Shown: piece after piece, positions 1 through 7,986 of the stretch
How the letters are laid out: every line of letters starts with the position of its first letter
Position numbering within the stretch: position 1 is the stretch's first letter
DNA from: Nymphaea colorata
Lineage: Eukaryota; Streptophyta; Magnoliopsida; Nymphaeales; Nymphaeaceae
Assembly: GCF_008831285.2 (NCBI RefSeq)
Contig: NC_045141.1
Span: 12,632,106 to 12,696,105, forward strand
Direction: 5' to 3'
Length of the DNA: 64,000 bases
Program-made: the position numbers and the translations under genes
Notes under the pieces: model-generated
The model's database searches: none
What the model was told of the DNA's origin: nothing
Seen by the model: only the letters and a program-made list of their open reading frames with translations

Positions 1-34
1 CTTAAAATCATGTTTTGCTGATTTACTCTTATCA
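1..34 (-). repeat. Start of the 3' LTR of Copia-A (truncated by the window edge)
   Basis: On the minus strand the sequence starts TGATAAGAGTAAATCAGC right after the polypurine tract. The 5' LTR at 5258 starts TGGTAAGAGTAAATCAGC, so these are the same LTR terminus. The rest lies beyond position 1. Confidence 0.75.
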
Positions 35-48
35 AGCCCCCTCAAACT
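35..48 (-). other. Polypurine tract of Copia-A
   Basis: The minus strand reads AGTTTGAGGGGGCT immediately before the LTR start. This is the usual plus-strand priming site of Copia elements. Confidence 0.7.
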
Positions 49-170
49 GGGTGGTGGGTGAACGACACCCAGTTTGCCTCTAAGATTTTCAGTGGCAGAT
101 CTAGATAAGGCTTTTGTAAAAATATCGGCAACCTGTTGAGATGAAGGAACATATTGAGTAACTAAGGTCC
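49..170 (-). pseudogene. Copia-A RNase H C-terminal end
   Basis: The minus-strand translation contains the standard Copia pol ending QQVADIFTKALSR followed by LRGKLGV and then the polypurine tract. It begins abruptly at about 170 (VGTLVTQYV), where the adjoining sequence switches to plus-strand integrase. It therefore lacks the rest of RNase H on this strand. The missing part ends at about 2850 on the plus strand. Confidence 0.78.
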
Positions 171-1524
171 CAACACCTACTCTCAATATGAACAGTCCAT
201 TTCAGCTTGTTTTCAACAAGGGGCCCGATTATGGATGCATGAGAGTCTTTGGAAGCCGATGTTTCCCTTATCTTTGAGATTATGCCAAGAACAAGTTGGA
301 GCCTAGATCCTTACCCTGCATTTTTATAGGGTATAGCTCAGCACATAAAGGATATAAATGCTTATACCCACCAACGAATCAGATTTTCATATCTAGAAAT
401 GTTGTTTTTGATGAAAATGTATTCCCTTTTTAACAACCTGGGAGTTTATTTTCACCAATCTCTCATTCTCAGGAAGGTGTCACCTACAGGGCATGGCTTG
501 ATGACAACCAGCCAGTTGATGAAGTTTCTAAGTTTGGCTCTGACAATGAACTTGAAAATGACTCCATTAGGACTCGTTGTCACAATGACAACTGTGACTC
601 GTCTTCAAGTAGCAATCTCCCAATTGCTACGGGTGCTAACTCTTCTCACGTTGATACAAATTCTAGCTCTTCTCAAGATGTTATCACTGATTTCATGTCA
701 CATCCTCAATTGGGTCCACAGCTACCATCTCTTATCAATTCTCACTCCATGGTCACCAGGGCAAAAGATGGCATCGTTAAACCAAATCCAAAGTACTTCA
801 TTGCCCTTCTGGTTCCTTTGGAACCTAAAACAGTTAAGGAAGCACTCAAGCATCCAGGATGGGTAAAAGCAATGGTGGAAGAAATAGAAGCATTCAATTT
901 GTGCAAAACATGGACCCTAATACCCCGATCTGCCGATATGAATGTCATCTCCACCAGATGGGTCTTCAAAACTAAGCTGAAAAGCAATGGAACCTTGGAT
1001 CGTCTAAAGGCTCGACTAGTGGCTCATGGGTTCAATCAAATTCCTGGAATTGACTTTATGGAAACTTTTTCACCAGTCATCAAAGCAGCCACAATTCGCA
1101 TTGTATTGACTATCGCCTTATCTCGAATTGGGATATTAGGCAACTTGATGTCAAAAATGCTTTTTTACATGAAGATTATGTAGAGCAGCCACAAAGGATT
1201 TGAAGATCTTACCAAACCAGACCATGTATGCCGACTTCATAAAGCTCTCTATGGACTTCGACAAGCTCCAAGGGCATGGTATAATAGGTTTGGATTTTTT
1301 CTACTCTCTCAAGGTTTCTTTTGCAGCATTTCAGATTCTTCTCTCTATATTTGTCATCATAAAAGGGGAACCATCATTCTATTATTGTATATGGATGATA
1401 TCATCTTGACCGGTAGCAATAATCTTTTCATTCAAGAATTCATCACTGAGCTAATAATGAGTTATTGATGAAGGATTTAGGAAGCTTGCATCACTTCCTT
1501 GGTATTGAGGTTCTCAATCAAAAG
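171..1524 (+). pseudogene. Inverted Copia-A block: integrase C-terminus and first half of reverse transcriptase
   Basis: Plus-strand translation gives the integrase tail (FNKGPDYGCMRVFGSRC, then IFIGYSSAHKGYKCLYPP and NVVFDENVF), the spacer, and RT. The clearest RT stretch is 695-1183 (WVKAMVEEIEAF, STRWVFKTKLKSNG, KARLVAHGFNQIPGIDF). Frameshifts near 1140 and 1200 break the frame, after which QLDVKNAF, YGLRQAPRAWYN-like sequence, YMDDIILTGSNN (1388-1420) and LHHFLGIEV can be followed. The RT is interrupted at 1524 by a Gypsy gag fragment. The block lies opposite to the gag and integrase of the same element. Confidence 0.85.
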
Positions 1525-2220
1525 AAATGGTGCCCAACAAAAATGGCCTCAGTGGTTCAACTGTGTCTTCTCACAACTTGGCACAGCGCGTTTCCCTTCT
1601 GATTTTTTCCTGGGGCAGGTGGAAAACATTAGATTTTGGCTTCTCTCGTGGGCTGGTCCTCGCATCTGGCCACACCTTATGGAAAGTCTCACGTGGGCTG
1701 GTTTTCACGTCCTGCTAAAAGTGTCCCGATTGAATGTGTGCAGCCATTCGTTTTTCTCCTCCACCATGCGGGCTAATTCAAAGCAGTCCACTAATGTTTG
1801 TGGCTTCATCGCTTGGACTTCTATGCGTATTTCATCCTTCAATACTGCTAAGAATGTGCCGATGAGGGCTGTAAGGAGCCATCCACGCACCATATTCGTC
1901 AACGCCTCGAAATGTTCCTAGTATTCCAACACTGTACCCGATCGTTTAATGCTCGACAACTCTACATTGTAGTCGAGATATGCCGGCGGCCCAAAGCGCG
2001 ACGTGAGCTCTTTTACCAAGATCACCCAGTCTGGTCTTCCTTGCTGCGACACCAACCAACGGTACCAGCATATCGCCGCTTGACGTACTCTTTCGTTGCC
2101 CACGATTCCTTGGCAATCGAAGTACTGTTCGGCGTGGGATACCCATCTGACGGGGTCGTCTCTAGAGAACCATGGACAATCCATCTTCGTTGGGTGCCAC
2201 GCAAGATATTCCAAGTCTTT
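1525..2220 (-). pseudogene. Ty3/Gypsy gag fragment inserted in the Copia RT
   Basis: Minus-strand translation at 2214-1918 and 1902-1705 reads as a plant Gypsy gag core: DDPVRWVSHAEQYFDCQGI, NERVRQAAICWYRWL, ELTSRFGPPAYLDY, then LKDEIRIEVQAMKPQTL and LARMVEEKNEW. A short conserved piece between NERVRQA and WYRWL is missing and the frame is broken near 1910. No LTR, PBS, zinc knuckle or protease accompanies it. The 14-mer TTCTCAATCAAAAG occurs at 1511-1524 and again at 2221-2234, exactly bounding it. Copia RT reads LGIEVLNQK before it and LNQKQYAYSLL after it, so one copy of the 14-mer is original. Confidence 0.82.
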
Positions 2221-2850
2221 TTCTCAATCAAAAGCAGTATGCTTACAGCCTCTTAGAACATGTTGATCTAACAACTTGTAAACCAGTTGTAACCTCTCTA
2301 GTTCAGAATTTTCGGCCACCTTCTGAAGATCCACTGTTTGTCGATCCTACACTCTATCGCAGCTTGGTAGGCGGACTGCAATATTTCATGTTCACCTGTC
2401 CTGACATCACCTATAGTGTCAACTATGTCAACCAATATATGCAGCAGCCTACTCAAAGTCAATTTATGCTTGTTAAAAGAATACTTCGATATGTTCATGG
2501 GACTATTGAACTCGGCTGTATAATTTCACCTCAGTCAGTTTTTCGCTTGCATGCTTACTCTAATTCAGATTGGGCTGGGTGTCAAGAAACACGACGATCC
2601 ACAACTGGTTTTTGCACATTCATTGGCACAAATGTTATCTCCTGGACAGCTAAGAAACAGTCAATGGTGGCTCGATCTACAATTGAAGCAGAATATAGAT
2701 CGATGGCCTCTGCAGCAGTCGAATTAACATGGCTTTCCTTCATTCTCAAAGATATCCGCAGCTATACTGTGACAATATGTCTGTCTTACAAGTCAGCATT
2801 AAACCAGTGTTTCATTCAAGAATGAAACATGTTGCCATTGATTATCATTT
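2221..2850 (+). pseudogene. Inverted Copia-A block: RT C-terminus and RNase H
   Basis: Plus-strand translation continues the RT after the Gypsy insertion (QKQYAYSLLEHVDLTTCKP, YRSLVGGLQYF, CPDITYSVNYV, LVKRILRYVHGT). RNase H follows: SDWAGCQETRRSTTGFC, SWTAKKQSMVARSTIEAEYR and the tail KHVAIDYH. A disruption lies near 2780-2830. At about 2850 the homology stops; beyond it the minus strand reads integrase. The sequence that should follow KHVAIDYH is found at 170-49 on the minus strand. Confidence 0.85.
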
Positions 2851-3891
2851 GGCAGTCGATTTATTAACCACACAGCTGTAGAGAATGCTTCAACCCAAAA
2901 TTTTGTTGGCATGCTAGCGTGAAACATCATAGCAAGTCCAAGTTCAACTATGGTTCGATGTCAACGTTCAACCATTCCATTCTGAGGAGGGGTTTTAGGA
3001 CATGCCTTTAAGTGTTGGATACCACATTCACGCAGAAGCAAGGGTGTTACTATTAAATTCTCCACCTTCATCGGTTTGAAAAAATTTTATTCCTTTCCCA
3101 AATTGATTTTTCACAAATTTGTGAAAAATCTCACAAAATTTTGACTTGAACTTCATTGGATAAAACCAAATGAAATGGGTAGATTCATCAACAAAAATTG
3201 CATAATACTTATATTGTTGAGAGCCGATGATGGTAGCAGGTCCCCATAAATCACAGTGCACACGACCAAGAAATTCATCACAATGTTCTTCAACAGGAAG
3301 ATATGGAAGACGACATGACTTAGTTAATTGACAGCTAGAACATAAAATTCTGCTACTAGATGAGCCAAGAATTTTGATGGCCTTTTTATTAACCAAAAAC
3401 TCTATTACCTACTGATTAATGTGGCCAAGACGATGATGCCACACTTCTTTAAATGCTCCTCAAAATTTGACTGAGAAAAAAGCCTTGTGATCTCCTTGAA
3501 ATTTTAACACAGCTTTTATATTTTCCAGCATGTAGAGACCATCTGGTCTAGTTCTGGACGCCACAATCTGCCGATTCCTCTTATCCTTTACAAGAAAACT
3601 ATTAGCCGAGAATTCAAAAATATATGGCATGTCTGCTGTTAATTGACTGACTGAAATTAAATTCTTTTTCATTTCTGAAACCACCAAAACATTCTTGAGA
3701 AGAACAGAATTTTGCCCTTCATTAACAGTAGCATTTCCTACATGCGTGATGTCAAGTTTCTGACCATTGCCTACCATTATTTTTTTCTGAACCATAATAT
3801 TTAGTTGAGATTTTAAGATTACATGCTTCCACTGTGACGTGGGCAGATGCTTCAGTATCCGAGAACGGTTGTTGATCTTGACCATCCGCAA
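2851..3891 (-). pseudogene. Copia-A protease remnant, GAG-pre-integrase and integrase core
   Basis: From 3891 leftward on the minus strand: a post-protease segment (LNIMVQKKIMVGNG, NVLVVSEMKKNLISVSQL, DGLYMLEN), then the integrase zinc region (CSSCQLTKSCRLPY), HCDLWGPA with the first catalytic Asp, and FQTDEGGEF with the second. The PPQNGMVER box with the Glu (about 2960-2985) and FWVEAFSTAVWLINRLP end at about 2851. Breaks lie near 3400-3460, 3030 and 2945. Integrase coding stops where the inverted block begins. Confidence 0.85.
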
Positions 3892-4855
3892 TCTTCATTG
3901 CAGCTAATGCCTGAGGAATTTGTTTGGGCTGGAGTGTTTGATTGAAGCGATGCCAACAATTAAGTGCGGAATGGTTTTTTGTATGGCAGATTTGGCACAC
4001 GACTCCCTTTTGAGAGGCATTGGGCTGGTTATTATTTTCTCTTTTGTCAATGTTGAATGAAATACCTTGGCTGGCTTGACAAAACTCACATCCCTTAGAA
4101 TCAAACGACTGATTTTTATATCCCTTATATCTCTGATTTTGAACACACTGATTCTTAAAGGCCACCTGAGTACCTGAAATGTCTCCATACATCGTTCTTA
4201 CCGTCTCATGATTTTCAAGCTGGGCAATGACTTCCAAGTATGGTGGAGTTGGAGGACGCATATAGGTTGTTCTAAAAGACTCATATTCTGGGCCGAGACC
4301 AGTCAACAACCAGAAAACTTTAGATTGATCTGAAACTAGTTTTCCAATGACAGCAAGTTCATCGCATATAATTTTGAAATTTCTGGTGTATTCAACAATA
4401 CTTAGATTGCCTTCCCGATTCATCTGAAGTCTTTGCATAAGGAGCATTTCTCGCTCTTGCGACTCATAAGCAAATCTGCGGTTTAGAGTATTCCATACCT
4501 GTTTGGAGGTTTTTAGGCCAACGACTAACCCCAATATTTCTTCAAATAGGATTCCTATAATCGATCCATGTAGCAACCGATCTGATCTTTGCCAAGCATT
4601 GAAATCTGAATTCAAAACTTGTTCAGCTACAATGACTTCGCTTCCATTATGGCTGTTGTTGGGAAAATATCTATCAAGCATGGGAGTTTCTCCATTGACA
4701 AAACTTGTCATATCTTGACTTTCAATTAGTCCTAGCACCTGCGTCTGCCATAGAAGAAAATTGAATTGGGTCAATTTGATGGAAACAAAATTGGCGACGT
4801 TCAGGTTGAAAGGATATGGATATTTTGTGGAGGCAGTCTGCGAGCTTTGTGAGGC
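3752..4855 (-). pseudogene. Copia-A gag polyprotein with zinc knuckle and start of protease
   Basis: A long minus-strand reading frame. The probable start is the ATG of MASQSSQT at about 4855, just after the primer binding site. The UBN2-type gag core includes LLWQTQVLGLIES, SKQVWNTLNRRFA and YTRNFKIICDELAVIGK. A CCHC zinc knuckle follows (CQICHTKNHSALNC: C-X2-C-X4-H-X4-C), then a protease motif reading DTEASAHVT where Copia proteases normally have DTGAS. The Gly to Glu change at the active site and the frame loss near 3800 argue that it is dead. Confidence 0.85.
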
Positions 4856-4868
4856 CATAGAGTCGTAT

Positions 4869-4881
4869 GGCTCTGATACCA
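4869..4881 (-). other. Primer binding site of Copia-A (initiator tRNA-Met type)
   Basis: The minus strand reads TGGTATCAGAGCC directly after the LTR end, the standard initiator-Met primer binding site of plant Copia elements. Confidence 0.88.
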
Positions 4882-5258
4882 TGAAAGAAATGAGAGCACT
4901 AAAGAATATTTCTCACGTTACATTTACAATGATCTATTACAAGTATATATACAGAAGAGATTTACAGGATCCACGATTTTTGGAGTGGATGAAAGATTAC
5001 TTAAAAGGAAGATTATATCGGAACAAATCTGCCGTGTCTCCCTTTTAAGTAATTTCAGTAATTTCAATTTTATCAATCTCCACAACGCCTTCCTTAATTT
5101 TCGTCTTTCTATTGATATCAAGATCCTCAACATCCTCCTTAATTCTCATCTTTCCATTGATATCAAGATCCTCAACATCTTCAGTGATTTCCTTGATCTT
5201 CAGCACGTTCTTATTTTGAATATCCCTCATATCATGTTTTGCTGATTTACTCTTACCA
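4882..5258 (-). repeat. 5' LTR of Copia-A
   Basis: 377 bp, TG...CA ended on the minus strand (TGGTAAGAG...TTTCTTTCA), ending exactly at the primer binding site. It contains two tandem copies of a short unit (GTTGAGGATCTTGATATCAA) near 5110-5180 and a TATA-like TGTATATATAC at about 4945. Its first bases match the truncated copy at 34-1. Confidence 0.85.
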
Positions 5259-6268
5259 CCACCACCACTGGATGGATTCCTACAGACTATTATTCCATTT
5301 GGTAATGTGTACGTCAAATTTTCCTTTCAGAAATTTTCAGCATCGAGTTGCCCAGTTAATGAATATGTGATATGCTGACTCTTCCTTAGATTCACACAGG
5401 TGACATCGGTTGGCAAGGAAGAGTCCAAGTTTCTGTAATCTGTCCCAGGACACAAGACAATTTTCAAGTGTTAAGGCATTATTCTTCCACACTTTGAGAA
5501 AATTAGGAGAAGCTCGCCTACGAAGTTTGATCTTCTCATATATTTCATGGCGCCCAATTTCCTCTATCCTTCTAATATCCAGCATAAGTATGTCCTCATT
5601 TTGGGAGAGCTCTATGTGATGGATAACCTGCTTAATCCATGATGATTGCACCTCCTTCGTTCTTGGGGAAGCACAAGTTCTTCCAACCAATGGGTAAATT
5701 TTCTTTTGAGAATCTATGTCGCCCCTTAAGAACATGTTGCTGAGTCTTTCAAGCATATTGATAACCTCTATTGGTAAGCAAAAAGCCATCATCCAATATC
5801 CAATGGTGGCCTGAATAAGAGGGTAGCTTGCTTTCTATAAAGCAAGTTTCTTTTCAACGTTGGTAATGAGATTGGCACAAACCTCCATGGTTTATTTTCT
5901 TAGGAATAGTGGGGGCCCAACATAGGAGACGGGGAGCGTGGCATTTCTCCATTCAAGAATCTGAGCTATCTCAAAAACGTTGGCTTCATCCACATGGAAT
6001 GGGAGGAAGACGGACTTTTGATTATTGATTAGCAAGCCCGTTTGCCTTTCAATGTCCTTTAGAAACATGTTGATTTCAGAGTGGTCTTCCTGGTAGCCCT
6101 GCATATAACTATTATATCATCAAACATAATACAACTCTAGAAAGTGATTATGTATGCCTCTGAATTTAGGTATCTTCACTTTCTTTTGCAAAACCAGCCA
6201 GCGTAGGAGTCACAAGAAGATATCCATCACTGTTGTAATGAGATGGGGGGACAATAGATTGAAAAAAA
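5259..6268 (-). pseudogene. LINE reverse transcriptase C-terminal half and RVT zinc-binding domain
   Basis: Minus strand from 6268: LLSPHLITTVMDIF (the DPLSPxLF box), then MFDDIIVICRAT at about 6145-6105, the FADD catalytic box with Ala and Phe altered but both Asp kept. GLLINNQKSVFLPF, LPVSYVGPPL and IGYWMMAFCLPIEVIN follow. The zf-RVT domain reads VSWDRLQKLGLFLANRCHLC, ESAYHIFINW. Stops occur at about 5840, 5890 and 6130-6100. Confidence 0.85.
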
Positions 6269-6573
6269 TGATGGTTAACAGCACAACACATATGATAAGG
6301 ATGCCAACATTATGGAAATGATCGTTTGCAAAAATATGGTGGCAAAGATCAAGACGATAGATTATGGAAACAATTAATAATGAGCACAAATTAAGAAACT
6401 GTTATGTCGATAATGAATATCTTGTAACAACTCCTTAAAATAAGGAGTTATCACAGCTATAATGCCTATATATAAGAGATTGGCATACTTGATCAATTCC
6501 AAGTCCGATGGCCTTCCGTGGATAAATAAAATTACTCCACGTTAAAAAATTTTTATCTTTTATACTTTCAACA
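6269..6573 (+). repeat. Left LTR of the TRIM
   Basis: 305 bp, TG...CA. It contains a TATA box (CCTATATATAAGAGA, about 6466-6480) and a perfect palindrome AACTCCTT-AAAAT-AAGGAGTT (about 6428-6448). The second LTR has the same order with scattered substitutions. Confidence 0.85.
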
Positions 6574-6588
6574 TGGTATCAAAACATG
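6574..6588 (+). other. TRIM primer binding site
   Basis: TGGTATCAAAACATG directly follows the left LTR. The first eight bases match the initiator-Met primer site; the rest has diverged. Confidence 0.7.
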
Positions 6589-6809
6589 ATGCTTGACAAA
6601 GAAGAATGAAGCCCAAAGATGGCTTGCAGACGACCAAAGAGGTTGCTACCTTCTTCGCCAAAGCGAAGACTCGATCCTGTTAACAAAATCTTCAGGAATC
6701 AAACTTGGGATTTTTGAATTGCTGCCAGAGCACTATCTGCCTTCACAAAATCTTCTTGGCAAATTTGGACTTTATGAAACACCATTCAATTTGAGAGAAG
6801 ATGAAAGAA

Positions 6810-7111
6810 TGATAGTTAACCATACAACACATATGATAAGGATGCCAACATTATGGAAAGGATTGTTGCAAATAGGGTGGCAAAGATCAAGACGATGGAT
6901 TATGGAAACAGTTAATAACGAGCACAAATCAAGGAACCATTGTGTCGATAATGAATATCTTGTAACAACTCCTTAAAATAAGGAGTTAACTCAGCTGTAA
7001 TGCCTATATATAAGAGATTGGCATACTTGATCGATTTCAAGGACAATGGCCTTCCGGGGAAAAATAAAATTACTCCACCTTAAAATTTCTTTATCTTTTA
7101 TGTTTTCGACA
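6810..7111 (+). repeat. Right LTR of the TRIM
   Basis: 302 bp, TGATAGTTAAC...TTTTCGACA. It aligns with the left LTR along its whole length, including the TATA box and the AAGGAGTT palindrome. The weak open frame 6593-6976 that crosses into it is a by-product, not a gene. Confidence 0.85.
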
Positions 7112-7986
7112 TGGATCCTCCTATCGAATACATCGGAGGCTCTCAAAAAATTTCCCCTCAGTGCCGTTAATCAACAGAATGTAGCTCAACATTTCCACAC
7201 ATTTCATAATCTTTCCAACCCACTCATCACAGAATCCCAAGTGGCGCATAGCATTCTTCAAGAATGTCCACTTAACTCTATGGTAGGCCTTTGACATATC
7301 TAGATTAAGTAAAACCGATTGGGTTTTGTGGTTATGGAGGCTATTAACTATCTCATGACAAAGAAGTACTTGATCATGGATATCGTTCAGGCAAGAAAGC
7401 TCTCTGATCCCGATTCATAATCCTCGATAGCATTCCTTTCATTCTAGAGACCATAATTTTAGATATGATCTTGTAAACATTATTGGATAAGGCGATAGGT
7501 CCAAAATTGGTGATATTAGATGCATCTTGGTGCTCAGGGATTAGGAAAATATGTGACTGGTTAATTTTTCTTATGATCCTGCCCGTAGTGAAAAAATTTC
7601 TAACCGCCTCGCCAACCTCCCTCCTCACAGTGGTCCAGTACTTGAAGAATTCACCACAAAACCCATCAGGGTCGGGTCCCTTGTTGTTCCCCATCTGGTG
7701 AATAGCCACAAAAAAATCATCGACCTCAACTGGTTTGCACAAAATAGAATTTTCTTAGGATGAGATCAAAGAGCTTCCAATGAGATTGATTGGAAGACTA
7801 CCACCATCCAAGGAATCACCATAGAAACTCCTAAAATACTCCACGCAAATCTCATGAATCCTTTAAGGGTCATCAGTCCAGGATTCATTCACCTGTATTT
7901 TGTAGAATCTATTTTTTCGGGCCCTATGTTCAAACTAAGATTGGAAATATTTGGTGTTCCAGTCCCCTTCTTAAAGCTATTGAATC
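7112..7986 (-). pseudogene. LINE endonuclease-RT linker and reverse transcriptase N-terminal half
   Basis: Minus strand from 7986: LREGDWNTKYF, RARKNRFYKIQVNESWTDD, then the RT fingers. These include NNKGPDPDGFCGEFFKYW, INQSHIFLIPEHQDASNI, FGPIALSNNVYKIISKIMVSRM, DQRAFLPER and, after a break, LLINGTEGKFFESL up to a decayed RQGDP box at 7112. Stops occur at about 7755 and 7400. It follows the endonuclease piece once the 7987-11540 insertion is removed, and continues into 6268 once the TRIM is removed. Confidence 0.86.

Larger units (their letters stand above)
1..5258 (-). mobile_element. Copia-A: Ty1/Copia LTR retrotransposon, left end off-window, internally rearranged
   Basis: Reading on the minus strand from 5258 the order is 5' LTR (5258-4882), primer binding site, gag with zinc knuckle, protease remnant, GAG-pre-integrase and integrase (to about 2851). 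The last part of RNase H, a polypurine tract and the first bases of the 3' LTR lie at 170-1. The block between (about 171-2850) holds the missing integrase end, RT and RNase H, but on the plus strand. The gag-PR-IN-RT-RH order is the Copia order. Frameshifts and stops make it non-autonomous. It lies inside the 3' part of a LINE, so it is younger than the LINE insertion. Confidence 0.88.
6269..7111 (+). mobile_element. TRIM (terminal-repeat retrotransposon in miniature)
   Basis: Two direct repeats of about 300 bp (6269-6573 and 6810-7111), each starting TGAT and ending ACA, flank only about 236 bp. The internal part begins TGGTATCAAAACATG, an initiator-Met primer binding site, and ends in a purine-rich stretch (GAGAGAAGATGAAAGAA) before the second LTR. 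It has no gag or pol. That is the TRIM architecture. It splits the LINE between the Asp-Pro and Leu-Ser-Pro of the RT DPLSP box. I do not see a clean 5-bp target duplication. Confidence 0.85.

Noticed and set aside
1-5258. Two separate Copia elements meeting head to head
   Set aside because: The coding content at both strand switches is complementary, as expected of a single element with an inverted middle. Two independent truncations at exactly matching points would be a coincidence. Kept only as the alternative in the finding.
6593-6976. 127-codon plus-strand frame in the TRIM as a protein
   Set aside because: It crosses the internal region into the second LTR and shows no gag or pol motif; TRIMs are non-coding.
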